Shown: positions 50,752 through 60,673 of the stretch, piece by piece
Position numbering within the stretch: position 1 is the first letter of the stretch
Layout of the letters: each line of letters begins with the position of its first letter
Assembly: GCA_002634385.1 (NCBI GenBank)
Contig: NSJL01000013.1
Coordinates: 56,865 to 120,864, forward strand
Length of the DNA stretch: 64,000 nucleotides
DNA from: Nitrospira sp.
GTDB taxonomy: Bacteria > Nitrospirota > Thermodesulfovibrionia > Thermodesulfovibrionales > Dissulfurispiraceae
Direction: 5' to 3'
Notes under the pieces: generated by a model
What the model saw: only the letters and a program-made list of their open reading frames with translations
Databases searched by the model: none
Told to the model about the DNA's origin: nothing
Position numbers and translations under genes: made by a program

Positions 50752-51462
50752 ATGAACCTGGTTCTCCTCTTCGAAGACGATTTTATCGCAGGCACCTCCC
50801 GGGTATGCCTGAAGGGCCGCAGGCTCCGTCACGTTCTCACGGTGCATCGCGCAGTGGCGGGCGACAGCCTCTGTGTCGGACTGGCAGGAGGTGCTATCGG
50901 TACGGGAGTAATAACCCGCCTGGATTCCACGGTACTGGAAATGGAGATACTGCTCGACCGCACTCCCCCTCCCCCTCTTCCGGCCACCCTTCTCCTCGCG
51001 CTGCCGAGGCCCAAGGTAGTGAAAAGGGTACTCCTGATCGCCGCAACATTGGGGGTAAAGCGGATTATCCTCCTCAATGCCTTCCGCGTGGAGAAGAGCT
51101 TCTGGCAGAGCCCGGCGCTGGAGCAGGAGAGTATCGCCGGACAGCTCATCATCGGGCTGGAACAGTCCAGGGATACGCTCCTTCCCGAAATCCTGCTGCG
51201 GCCCCGCTTCAAACCTTTTGTGGAAGATGAGCTGCCGGCTCTCATTCGTGGGACACTCCCCCTTGTCGCACACCCCGGGTCTCCCCGGCCGTGTCCCCGC
51301 TCGGTAAACCGTCCCGTTACCGTTGCTGTCGGGCCGGAAGGGGGGTTCATTCCGTATGAGATGGAGATGCTGGCTGCATGCGGATTCACGGCAGTCAACC
51401 TCGGGGAAAGGATCCTGCGGGTGGAGACTGCGGTGCCCTTTTTGCTTGCGAAGCTCTTCTGA
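50752..51462 (+). CDS. rsmE: 16S rRNA (uracil1498-N3)-methyltransferase RsmE
   Basis: RsmE methylates U1498 of 16S rRNA. The 236-residue protein has an N-terminal PUA-like part (RVCLKGRRLRHVLTVHRAVA) and the SPOUT knot: RPKVVKRVLLIAATLGVKRI, SFWQSPALEQESIAGQL, AVGPEGGFIPYEMEML and NLGERILRVETAVPFLLAKL. The C-terminus and length are complete. It may be read from a leaderless transcript. It is convergent with the atp operon. Confidence 0.95.
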   Translation: MNLVLLFEDDFIAGTSRVCLKGRRLRHVLTVHRAVAGDSLCVGLAGGAIGTGVITRLDSTVLEMEILLDRTPPPPLPATLLLALPRPKVVKRVLLIAATLGVKRIILLNAFRVEKSFWQSPALEQESIAGQLIIGLEQSRDTLLPEILLRPRFKPFVEDELPALIRGTLPLVAHPGSPRPCPRSVNRPVTVAVGPEGGFIPYEMEMLAACGFTAVNLGERILRVETAVPFLLAKLF

Positions 51463-51483
51463 GCACCCCGCCGGAAAAGAACA

Positions 51484-51510
51484 AAAAAGGCCGGAATACC
51501 CGGCCTTTTT
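51484..51510. terminator. Bidirectional terminator between rsmE and atpC
   Basis: AAAAAGGCCGG (51484-51494) pairs with CCGGCCTTTTT (51500-51510) around AATAC. It has T-runs in both directions and serves rsmE and the atp operon. Confidence 0.9.
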
Positions 51511-51539
51511 CCCTACCTCTTCTGATGCTTCGCCGCTCT

Positions 51540-51941
51540 TTATCTCTTTCCCGCTACTTGTATCCTTATGGTCGCTCTCTCTATTGCGGCCTGCGCCCGT
51601 CCGAAGTCGACCCTTTCCGCCTGCTTCAATCTCTCTTCGGCACGCTTCCTCGCCGCCAAAGCCCTTTCGACATCGATATCTTCTGCTCTTTCGGCACTGT
51701 CCGCGAGAATGATGACCCGATCGGCCGTCACCTCCGCATAGCCGGAGCTCACAAAAACGTAGGATGTCTTCCCCTCTTTTTTCAGAATGAGGGTTCCGAT
51801 GCCCAGGGTGGTAATGAACGGCACGTGACCCGGGAGCACTCCGAACTCTCCCTCGCTCCCCGTAGCGGTAATCTCGTCAACCTCTTCACTCAGCACAAGG
51901 CCGTGCGGAGTGACAATATCCAGTCTCAGCTTGTTTTCCAT
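51540..51941 (-). CDS. atpC: ATP synthase epsilon subunit
   Basis: The 133-residue F1 stalk subunit regulates coupling. N-terminal beta sandwich ([40 protein letters not shown]) and a C-terminal helical pair ([19 protein letters not shown]). AAGGAG precedes the ATG. It is the last gene of the atp operon, 93 bases after atpD. Confidence 0.96.
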   Translation of the reverse strand: MENKLRLDIVTPHGLVLSEEVDEITATGSEGEFGVLPGHVPFITTLGIGTLILKKEGKTSYVFVSSGYAEVTADRVIILADSAERAEDIDVERALAARKRAEERLKQAERVDFGRAQAAIERATIRIQVAGKR

Positions 51942-52034
51942 ACAAATTCTCCTTGAACCCCTGTCCCTGAATTCAGCACGTCACCTGCCTCGTGCGCTGC
52001 TGCCCGAAATATGCATGCGGGATTCGGATTTCCA

Positions 52035-53480
<1,446 letters not shown>

Positions 53481-53524
53481 TTATAATGCCACATCAGGAT
53501 TCTCTCTCCGCTGCACCGCCACAG

Positions 53525-54391
53525 TTACTGTTTTAGCGCCTCCACGCCTCCGACGATGTCCATCAGCTCTTTCGTGATGGACGCCTGGCGCGCTTTGTTG
53601 TACTGCAGGGTCAGGCTTGCGATCATATCGTCAGCGGCCTTGGTCGCATTCTCCATTGAGGTCATCCGTGCGGCCTCCTCGGATGCCTGCGACTCGAGAA
53701 GAGCCCTGAAAACCTGTATTTCGAGGTTCTTGGGCAGCAGCTTCTCGAAAATGGCCTGCTGCGACGGCTCATACAGAAAGTCGACCGCCTCCTCACGCGC
53801 CTTCTCTTCCTTTACCGGAGCCAGCGGGAGCAGGCGCGCCACGGAAACTTTCTGCACAAGGGCGGATCTGAATTCGTTGTACACCAGGAAAACCTCGTCG
53901 AAGCTCTCGCTGGTGTAATTCTCGATGATATCCCGTGCGATTTCCTGCGCATTGCCGTAAAAGATCCTGCCGGAGATGCCCACCCAGGATTGGCGCAGGG
54001 GGATCCCCCGCCTCCGGAAGAGATCCGTCCCCTTCTTTCCGACGGAGCTGACACTGACCTCCGGCCCCTCCGCTTTGATCTCTTTGATGAGCTTGAAAGC
54101 CGCCTTCATGATGTTGGCATTGAAGGCGCCGCACAGGCCCTTGTCACTGGTAAGAACCACCACCTCGACCTTTCTCCGGGACCTCACTTCGAGAAGGGGA
54201 TGCCCCGCTTCCACAGTCCCGGCAAGCCCGGCGAGCACGGCATGCATTTTATCCGCATAGGGACGCAACTCGATGATCCTCGTCTGCGCCTTTCTGAATT
54301 TCGCCGCAGCGACCATTTTCATGGCCTTCGTAATCTGCTTCGTACTCTTTACCGAGCTGATTCTCTTCCGAATTTCCTTTAACCCAGGCAT
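53525..54391 (-). CDS. atpG: ATP synthase gamma subunit
   Basis: The 288-residue rotor shaft. Family N-terminus (MPGLKEIRKRISSVKSTKQI, TKAMKMVAAAK), the VLTSDKGLCGAFNANIMKAA segment, and a C-terminal MENATKAADDMIASLTLQYN followed by KARQASITKELMDIVGG. It lies between atpA and atpD. Confidence 0.98.
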   Translation of the reverse strand: MPGLKEIRKRISSVKSTKQITKAMKMVAAAKFRKAQTRIIELRPYADKMHAVLAGLAGTVEAGHPLLEVRSRRKVEVVVLTSDKGLCGAFNANIMKAAFKLIKEIKAEGPEVSVSSVGKKGTDLFRRRGIPLRQSWVGISGRIFYGNAQEIARDIIENYTSESFDEVFLVYNEFRSALVQKVSVARLLPLAPVKEEKAREEAVDFLYEPSQQAIFEKLLPKNLEIQVFRALLESQASEEAARMTSMENATKAADDMIASLTLQYNKARQASITKELMDIVGGVEALKQ

Positions 54392-54412
54392 GTATGTTCC
54401 CCTTTGCGAGAA

Positions 54413-55921
54413 TTAGACGACAAAGCCCTTCTTGAACTCCCCGATCGCCGCGGCAAGTTTCTCTTTCAGCGTATCATCGATGGCCTTTTTCTCTCTTAGC
54501 TCATTCTTCACATCGGCCTTCCTGTCCCTCATGAAAACAAGGAATTCCGCTTCGAACCTCTTGATACCCTCGACGGGTATGTCATCGAGATGGCCTTGCG
54601 ATCCGGCAAAGAGAATCATGATCTGGTCCTCCACCGGAAGCGGCACATACTGGTCCTGCTTCAGAAGCTCCACCATCCTCTTTCCTCTTTCGATCTGGGC
54701 CAGGGTGGACTTATCGAGGTCGGACCCGAACTGCGCAAAGGCGGCCAATTCCCTGAACTGTGCAAGATCGAGCCTCAGGGTACCGGCGACCTGCTTCATC
54801 GCCTTCGTTTGTGCCGCGCTGCCGACACGGCTGACCGAAAGACCGACGTTCACCGCGGGTCTCACGCCGGCGTAGAAGAGGTCGGGCTCGAGGTAGATCT
54901 GCCCGTCGGTAATGGAGATGACGTTTGTGGGAATATATGCGGAAACGTCCCCCGCCTGCGTCTCGATAATGGGGAGCGCCGTCAGCGAACCGCCGCCCAG
55001 CTCGTCGCTCAGTTTTGCGGCCCTCTCGAGGAGCCTCGAATGGAGATAGAAAACGTCTCCGGGATACGCTTCACGTCCGGGGGGGCGCCTGAGGATCAGG
55101 GAAAGCTGCCGGTATGCGGTAGCCTGCTTGCTCAGGTCGTCGTAGATGATCAGCGCATGCTTTCCATTGTCCCGGAAATACTCGCCGATAGCACACCCGG
55201 TATACGGGGCGATGTACTGGAGAGGCGCGGGCTCACTGGCCGTTGCCGAGACGACGATGGTATGCTCCATGGCGCCGTGCTCTTCAAGGGTCTTCACCAC
55301 ACGCGCAACACTGGCCCTTTTCTGTCCCACGGCAACATAGATGCAGACGACGTCGCCGCCCTTCTGATTGATAATGGCATCGATGGCAATGGCCGTTTTC
55401 CCCGTCTGGCGGTCGCCGATGATCAGCTCTCTCTGGCCCCTCCCCACCGGAATCATGGCATCGATGGCTTTCAACCCCGTCTGGAGGGGCTCCCTGACCG
55501 GCTGCCTGTCGACGATACCCGGAGCAACGACATCGACAATGCGGCTCGCCTTCGCCATAATAGGTCCTTTTCCGTCAATAGGCTGTCCGATGGCGTTGAT
55601 AACCCTCCCGACCATTTCCCCGCCTGCGGGGACAGACATGATTTTTCCTGTCCGCTTTACGGTATCTCCCTCTTTGATCTGTGTATCTTCGCCGAAGAGG
55701 ACCGCGCCGACCATATCCTCTTCGAGGTTAAGGGCCATTCCAAAGACATTGTTCGGGAATTCGAGAAGCTCCGAGGCCATGCAGTTGTCCAACCCGTAGA
55801 TCCTGGCGATACCGTCACCAACCCCGACGACAACTCCCACCTCGCTGACATCGACCCGCTTCTCAAAATCCGTTATCTGTCTCTTCAGATACTCACTGAT
55901 CTCATCTACTTTGATTTCCAT
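54413..55921 (-). CDS. atpA: ATP synthase alpha subunit
   Basis: The 502-residue non-catalytic F1 subunit, with the Walker A motif [50 protein letters not shown] and the [20 protein letters not shown] arginine-finger region. The N-terminal helix [20 protein letters not shown] contacts delta. It follows atpH by 4 bases. Confidence 0.98.
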   Translation of the reverse strand: MEIKVDEISEYLKRQITDFEKRVDVSEVGVVVGVGDGIARIYGLDNCMASELLEFPNNVFGMALNLEEDMVGAVLFGEDTQIKEGDTVKRTGKIMSVPAGGEMVGRVINAIGQPIDGKGPIMAKASRIVDVVAPGIVDRQPVREPLQTGLKAIDAMIPVGRGQRELIIGDRQTGKTAIAIDAIINQKGGDVVCIYVAVGQKRASVARVVKTLEEHGAMEHTIVVSATASEPAPLQYIAPYTGCAIGEYFRDNGKHALIIYDDLSKQATAYRQLSLILRRPPGREAYPGDVFYLHSRLLERAAKLSDELGGGSLTALPIIETQAGDVSAYIPTNVISITDGQIYLEPDLFYAGVRPAVNVGLSVSRVGSAAQTKAMKQVAGTLRLDLAQFRELAAFAQFGSDLDKSTLAQIERGKRMVELLKQDQYVPLPVEDQIMILFAGSQGHLDDIPVEGIKRFEAEFLVFMRDRKADVKNELREKKAIDDTLKEKLAAAIGEFKKGFVV

Positions 55922-55925
55922 TCTG

Positions 55926-56465
55926 TCACCCCTTTATAAGCTTGTCTCTCAATAGCCCGAGCTGGCCTTTGATACTGCTGTCATACATGGTGCTGCCTAC
56001 CTTGATCCGGATACCCCCGAGGAGCATGGGATCGATCACGTATTCCAGCTCCACATCCTTTCCGACAATCCGCTTCAGAGAGCCCGCCAGATGCTCTTCA
56101 TAGTCCCTCTCTATCCGCACGGGAGAGGTAACCACCACCTTCGCCCTCTTTTTCATCTCACTGTACAGCGCCCCTATTGCAGCGGTAATCTCCGGCAAGG
56201 CGATGATAGCCTTCTCCGAGATAAGATACAGGAGAAACCGGGATGCCTTTTCGGGCAGGGAGAGCTTCTGGCTCACAAAAGAGACGACCTTCCCCGTCTC
56301 CTCCTCACTGAAGGCGGGACTGATCAGAAGACTCCTGAAGTTCCTGTCCTTCTCCATCAGGGCAACCACAGCCCTGAGCTTTTCGAGAGTCTGGGACACC
56401 TCACCCGGATCGACCGCGCTCATGAACTGCTTTGCGTATCTTTTAACCCCTTTTATCTTTTTCAC
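55926..56465 (-). CDS. atpH: ATP synthase delta subunit
   Basis: The 179-residue subunit that ties the b stalk to F1 alpha. Family marks are the N-terminal helices ([20 protein letters not shown]), [17 protein letters not shown] and the end [20 protein letters not shown]. Its ATG overlaps the atpF stop by 4 bases. Confidence 0.96.
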   Translation of the reverse strand: MKKIKGVKRYAKQFMSAVDPGEVSQTLEKLRAVVALMEKDRNFRSLLISPAFSEEETGKVVSFVSQKLSLPEKASRFLLYLISEKAIIALPEITAAIGALYSEMKKRAKVVVTSPVRIERDYEEHLAGSLKRIVGKDVELEYVIDPMLLGGIRIKVGSTMYDSSIKGQLGLLRDKLIKG

Positions 56466-57091
56466 TTTTTACCCTCGAGTAATGCAAGAGACTCCTGGAG
56501 AAGCCTCTCCTGCTCCTCCTTCGTCATCCTGGCCTTTATCTTTTCCTCTGCCATCTGCATTGCCGCCTCCACCGCTTCCGCCTTGATCACGTCCTTGGCA
56601 CGCTTCACTTCATATTCAATATTCGTCTTCGCCTGCTCAAGAATCTTCGCCTTCATTTTTTCGCCCTCTTCGATCAGCCGCGCCTTCTCCCTTTCACCGG
56701 AAGCCCTCGCGGAGGAGATGATCTCTTCCACTTCCCTGTCCTTGAGCCTGAGCCTCTCCTCCACTTCGGACAGTGCCTTCCGGGCAAGCTCTTTGGCCTC
56801 CTGGGCCTCCTTGATGCTCTTCTCTATGAGGTCCCTTCTCTGGCGAAGATGCTCCCTGAGGGGCTTATGGAGAAACTTGACCAGGATGAAAACAAGAACG
56901 CCGAAATTGAGCAGCTTCCAGACCCAGTCCATGAGGGAGCCGCCGCCGTGCGCACCGCCGGCCTCTTCAGCAAAAACCGGTGCGGCAAGAGAAAAGAGAA
57001 GAGCACACACCGACACGACAAACCCCACCGGGAATCGTCCTTCCCCCCGGCAGACAGGTTTTTTGCATGACCTCCGAATCTCTTTCCTCAT
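56462..57091 (-). CDS. atpF: ATP synthase b subunit
   Basis: The 209-residue stalk subunit has an N-terminal signal-like hydrophobic stretch (VGFVVSVCALLFSLAAPVFA), then a second membrane helix (LLNFGVLVFILVKFL) and a long coiled coil. The extra N-terminal segment is unlike E. coli b but occurs in related phyla, where it is probably cleaved. It overlaps both neighbours by 4 bases. Confidence 0.93.
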   Translation of the reverse strand: MRKEIRRSCKKPVCRGEGRFPVGFVVSVCALLFSLAAPVFAEEAGGAHGGGSLMDWVWKLLNFGVLVFILVKFLHKPLREHLRQRRDLIEKSIKEAQEAKELARKALSEVEERLRLKDREVEEIISSARASGEREKARLIEEGEKMKAKILEQAKTNIEYEVKRAKDVIKAEAVEAAMQMAEEKIKARMTKEEQERLLQESLALLEGKK

Positions 57092-57510
57092 GCTTTCACC
57101 AACTTTCTCACAATCTCCTCCGAGAACCTGTCGACTTCTCCCTTTAACGACGCCCTCGCCTTTTCCGCCTCAGCCTGGAGCTCCTTCCGGGCTTTTTCGA
57201 TCATCTCGACAGCCTGAGCCTCTGCCTTCGAAAGCGCCTCCTTCTGGTACGCCTGTCCCTCTTCCCGCAACGCCTCATGGGCCCCCTTCGCCCTGTTCTT
57301 CGAGGCGAGGAGCTCCGCATTCATCTTTACCACCGCTTCATCCTTCCTGAGCGTCATTTCACTCGCTTCATCCAGGGAGCCCTTTGTGGCCCTCTCCCTT
57401 TCCTTCGCCACCTTCAGAAGGGGTTTGAAAAGGATCTCATTCAGGATAAAGAGCAGAACGAGAAAATTGACGAGAAGCACTAAAAACCACTTCGGTTCGA
57501 AATTAAGCAT
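57088..57510 (-). CDS. atpF': ATP synthase b' subunit
   Basis: The 140-residue protein has one N-terminal membrane helix (FLVLLVNFLVLLFILNEILF) and a charged coiled coil. Together with atpF it makes the b/b' heterodimer found in phototrophs and several anaerobic phyla. It is the first gene of this operon; subunits a and c are not encoded here. Upstream, TTGACA at 57606-57601 with TATTGT 19 bp further may be the promoter. Confidence 0.92.
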   Translation of the reverse strand: MLNFEPKWFLVLLVNFLVLLFILNEILFKPLLKVAKERERATKGSLDEASEMTLRKDEAVVKMNAELLASKNRAKGAHEALREEGQAYQKEALSKAEAQAVEMIEKARKELQAEAEKARASLKGEVDRFSEEIVRKLVKA

Positions 57511-57575
57511 AGGACCACCTTCTTTTTATACTAAGGTATACATGCAAGGTCTGGAAAAAAAGAATATTGAAATCA

Positions 57576-57606
57576 ACAATACCATACAAATACACTCACT
57601 TGTCAA
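57576..57606 (-). promoter_or_regulatory. Possible promoter of the atp operon
   Basis: On the minus strand a perfect TTGACA (57606-57601) is followed after 19 bp by TATTGT (57581-57576), 66 bases before atpF'. The remaining AT-rich gap to 57760 shows no gene. Confidence 0.35.
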
Positions 57607-57760
57607 GGAGCAGGTGCATTATATTTTCTTATATGGAATTATGATCAAGTTATAGAAATCAGGACCTCAAACATTCTGATTTTAAAAGAGGAGAAGAAAG
57701 AAAACGGAGAGAGGCAGGCGGGGGAAAAAACAGAAAAAAGGGGCAGGAGTTGCCTGCTGC

Positions 57761-57786
57761 CAGGGTGTGCCTGCAAACACACCCTG
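57761..57786. repeat. Family C palindrome at the end of the cysteine desulfurase gene
   Basis: CAGGGTGTG and CACACCCTG pair around CCTGCAAA, starting 1 base after the stop codon at 57788-57790 (minus strand). It likely folds at the 3' end of that mRNA. Confidence 0.7.
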
Positions 57787-57787
57787 A

Positions 57788-58948
57788 TTACCTTCCCCTC
57801 CTCACACATTCAACGAGCAGCGCAGCAGCGCTCCTGATTTCATCGGGGGTGTTGTCTTTTCCCACACTGAGCCGTATGGAGGAGAGGGCGTCCTGATCCG
57901 GGATGCCCATGGCCTTCAGAACAGACGAAGGCTTCCTGATGCCCGCATGGCAGGCGGAACCGGCAGAAAAGGCGAGGGAATTCCCCAGGGCGGCGACGAG
58001 ATCCTCCCCGATACTGCCGTGCACCGCAACATTAAGCGTATTGGGGAGCCGCAATTCCGCATGACCGTTCAGCCTGATATCCAGCCTCTCCCGGAGCAAC
58101 GCAAACAGCATCTCCCTGAGGGCACGGGAATGCTCGTAGCGTTCGGGAAGATGACGGCGAGCCCCCTCGCACGCTGCGCCGAGGCCCACGATGCCCGGGG
58201 TATTCTCCGTTCCCGGCCGGAGACCCCGTTCATGCCCCGCACCGAAAAGGATAGGAGCGGGCCATTTCGCCGAAATATCCGGCGGACACCCCTCCTTTCC
58301 CCATCCTTTTATATAAAGGGCCCCGATGCCTTTCGGGCCATAGAATTTATGGGAGACGACCGTAAGCATGTCGACGTTCAGCTCCGGGACATGCACGTCC
58401 ACCTTCCCGGCGCTCTGCGCCGCATCGGTATGGAAAGGGATGCCGCACTCCCGCGCGATTTTCCCTACCTCCGCAATGGGTTGCAGAACTCCGGTCTCGT
58501 TATTCGAATGCATGATAGTGATGAGGAGGGTGTCTTTCCGAATCGCCTTCCTTACCGCATCGGGAGAGATGCATCCTTCGGCATCCACCGGAAGCCAGGA
58601 GACGTCATAGCCCCTTCCCTCAAGCCACCGTACCGGGTTGCTCACGGAAGGGTGCTCGATGACAGAGGTGATGAGGTGCCCCTTCTGCTTCCGGAACGCG
58701 GTGCCGATGAGGGCGAGATTGTTCGACTCCGTCCCCCCCGAGGTAAAGACGATCTCCTGCGGCTCCGCATGAATCAGGCGTGCCACCTGCCCCCGGGCAT
58801 TCTCGATGGCGGCCTTTGCGGCGGCCCCGATGCGGTGAACGCTCGATGGATTGCCGAACAGCGGGAGGCTCTCCGCCATCGCCCTCCTTACTTCCTCATC
58901 CAGGGGGGTGGTAGCGTTGTAATCCAGATAAATCAAGTCATTCCTCAT
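57788..58948 (-). CDS. Cysteine desulfurase (NifS/IscS family)
   Basis: This PLP enzyme takes sulfur from cysteine for Fe-S clusters or tRNA thiolation. The 386-residue protein has IYLDYNATTPLD, FTSGGTESNNLALIG, HTDAAQSAGK, the PLP lysine in VVSHKFYGPKGIGALYI, RPGTENTPGIVGLG and the catalytic Cys in FSAGSACHAG. No iscU or nifU lies beside it, so its acceptor is unknown. It starts 18 bases after rapZ. Confidence 0.95.
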   Translation of the reverse strand: MRNDLIYLDYNATTPLDEEVRRAMAESLPLFGNPSSVHRIGAAAKAAIENARGQVARLIHAEPQEIVFTSGGTESNNLALIGTAFRKQKGHLITSVIEHPSVSNPVRWLEGRGYDVSWLPVDAEGCISPDAVRKAIRKDTLLITIMHSNNETGVLQPIAEVGKIARECGIPFHTDAAQSAGKVDVHVPELNVDMLTVVSHKFYGPKGIGALYIKGWGKEGCPPDISAKWPAPILFGAGHERGLRPGTENTPGIVGLGAACEGARRHLPERYEHSRALREMLFALLRERLDIRLNGHAELRLPNTLNVAVHGSIGEDLVAALGNSLAFSAGSACHAGIRKPSSVLKAMGIPDQDALSSIRLSVGKDNTPDEIRSAAALLVECVRRGR

Positions 58949-58966
58949 GATGCATCGCTCCCGGTT

Positions 58967-59839
58967 TTATTCCATATCCCGGTGGATGGTCGACGGTTTC
59001 ATCTCGTGCTTCAGGAGAATATGCCGGGAAAGCTCCTCCACCAGGGCGGGGGAACGGTGCCTTCCCCCGGTGCATCCGATACCGATAACGAGGTAGGATC
59101 TTCCCTCCCGTATGTAATGAGGGAGCAGGAAGTCAAGGAGCGCCTTGATATGGGTCAGGAATTCCTTCGTCTCTCCCCTTTTCAGGACAAAGTCCGACAC
59201 CGGACCGTCAATTCCCCTGAAAGGCCTCAGCTCAGGAATGAAATAGGGGTTGGGAAGGAAACGCACATCAAAAAGGAGGTCTATGTCCTGCGGCACCCCG
59301 TATTTGAAGCCGAAGGAGATAAGGGAGACGCTGAGCCGCTGGTCGGCCCCCGGGGCCCCATGGGTGGAGATGACCAGGTGGCGCAGCTGATGGGGGGTAT
59401 AGTTTGAAGTATCGATGATCTTGTCCGCCGCATTCCGTATGCCCGACAGGAGTCCCCTCTCCGCTTCGATGGCGGCTTCCATCCCCATGTCCCCGTGAAG
59501 GGAGAGGATGGGATGGGGACGCCGGGTCTCCTTGTAACGTCGTACCATCACCTCCCTTTCCGCCTCGAGAAAGAGTATTTCGATCCGGTAACGGTCCTTC
59601 AACGCGGAAAGGATACGGTAGACATCGGAGAGAAATTCCTTCTCCCTGATGTCTACCCCGATGCCGATTCTTTTTATGTTTTCTCCCGAGCTGATAGTGG
59701 AGAGGAACGGTTCGATAAGAGTGACGGGAAGATTGTCGATGCAAAAATACCCGATATCTTCAAGGGCTCTCAGTGCCACTGTCTTTCCGGCACCTGAAAG
59801 CCCGCTGACAATAACGACCTTTATGGGGGAGACTTCCAT
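58967..59839 (-). CDS. rapZ: RNase adapter / nucleotide-binding protein RapZ
   Basis: RapZ in E. coli directs RNase E to the GlmZ sRNA and senses glucosamine 6-phosphate. The 290-residue protein has an N-terminal P-loop (VVIVSGLSGAGKTVALRALE), DNLP and DIREKEF, and the C-terminal domain (SLISFGFKYGVPQDIDLLFD, VRFLPNPYF, IGIGCTGGRHRSPALVEEL). No Shine-Dalgarno precedes ATG 59839; an in-frame TAG lies 9 bases upstream, at the edge of the mobile element at 59850. Confidence 0.95.
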   Translation of the reverse strand: MEVSPIKVVIVSGLSGAGKTVALRALEDIGYFCIDNLPVTLIEPFLSTISSGENIKRIGIGVDIREKEFLSDVYRILSALKDRYRIEILFLEAEREVMVRRYKETRRPHPILSLHGDMGMEAAIEAERGLLSGIRNAADKIIDTSNYTPHQLRHLVISTHGAPGADQRLSVSLISFGFKYGVPQDIDLLFDVRFLPNPYFIPELRPFRGIDGPVSDFVLKRGETKEFLTHIKALLDFLLPHYIREGRSYLVIGIGCTGGRHRSPALVEELSRHILLKHEMKPSTIHRDME

Positions 59840-59849
59840 GATGCAGAGC

Positions 59850-60074
59850 TAGGGTGTGTATGCAAACTGGGTTCGTTGCGAGGCCGAGCGAACCGTTCCT
59901 GGGCAAGGCGTCACGGGGAAAATGCCCGGAGGCGTAGCAGCGCTACGTTGAGGACGTTTTACCCGGGACAACGTAGTCCGGGGTCCCCGAAAGATCAGAG
60001 ATCTTTTGGAGTGGAACGTAGCATAGGTACGGTGCAGCCGGTCGCAGTAGAAAATAGTTTGCATACACACCCTA
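59850..60074. mobile_element. MITE-like element with perfect 19-bp inverted ends
   Basis: The ends TAGGGTGTGTATGCAAACT (59850-59868) and AGTTTGCATACACACCCTA (60056-60074) are perfect inverted copies; the outer TA on each side may be the target duplication of a Tc1/IS630-type element. The inside holds no ORF but a nested palindrome: CGTAGC-AGC-GCTACG in the middle, flanked by imperfect arms (gtcacggggaaaatgccc and ggacgttttacccgggac, 14 of 18 paired). It fills the space between hpf (stop 60079) and rapZ (start 59839). Confidence 0.8.
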
Positions 60075-60078
60075 AAAT

Positions 60079-60600
60079 TTACTTAGTGGGCTCTATCAGT
60101 CCGTAGTTCCCGTCGGTGCGGCGATAGACTACATTGATATGACCGGTGATCTCATTGGCAAAGACAAAGAAGTCCTTATCGAGGAGCTCCATCTGATGCA
60201 CCGCTTCCTCGGAGCTCATAGGCTTCATATCGAATTTCTTATGTTTGATGATCCTTCCCTTTTCCTCGGTGCCTGCTGCAGGTGGCTCCCCGGCGGGCTT
60301 TTTCTCTCCCTTCCGGTAGGAATGGGCCTTCTCCTTGTACTTCTTCACCTGCTTTTCGAGCTTTTCCACCACTTCGTCGATAGCGGAATAGACCTCGCCC
60401 GTGACCCCTTCGGCCTGGATCAGGACCCCGTTGACTTTCAGGAGCACCTCGGCCTTGTGACGGTACTTCTCGACGCTCAACGTTACCACCGCTTCGGTGA
60501 TATTGGAAAGATACTTCTCGAATTTGCCGATCTTCTCTTCCGAATAACTCTTCAATGCAGGAGTTATTTCAAGATGCCGGCCGTTGACGATTACGTTCAT
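60079..60600 (-). CDS. hpf: Ribosome hibernation promoting factor, long form
   Basis: Long HPF dimerises ribosomes into 100S particles in slow growth. The 173-residue protein has the N-terminal ribosome-binding domain (MNVIVNGRHLEITPALKSYS, EEKIGKFEKYLSNI), a charged linker, and the C-terminal dimerisation domain from about 115 (KHKKFDMKPMSSEEAVHQME, FFVFANEITGHINVVYRRTD). It follows rpoN in the widely conserved order. Confidence 0.96.
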   Translation of the reverse strand: MNVIVNGRHLEITPALKSYSEEKIGKFEKYLSNITEAVVTLSVEKYRHKAEVLLKVNGVLIQAEGVTGEVYSAIDEVVEKLEKQVKKYKEKAHSYRKGEKKPAGEPPAAGTEEKGRIIKHKKFDMKPMSSEEAVHQMELLDKDFFVFANEITGHINVVYRRTDGNYGLIEPTK

Positions 60601-60673
60601 ACACTTCCTCCCTTATTCATTTCTAACATGCTTCTTCTGCGTGCGGAGCGCAGGAACCGGCACTCCGCATCGG

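Noticed and set aside
59869..60055. Possible structured RNA gene inside the mobile element.
   Set aside because: Inverted ends and nested palindromes explain the structure; no promoter or terminator was seen. RNA-seq could change this.
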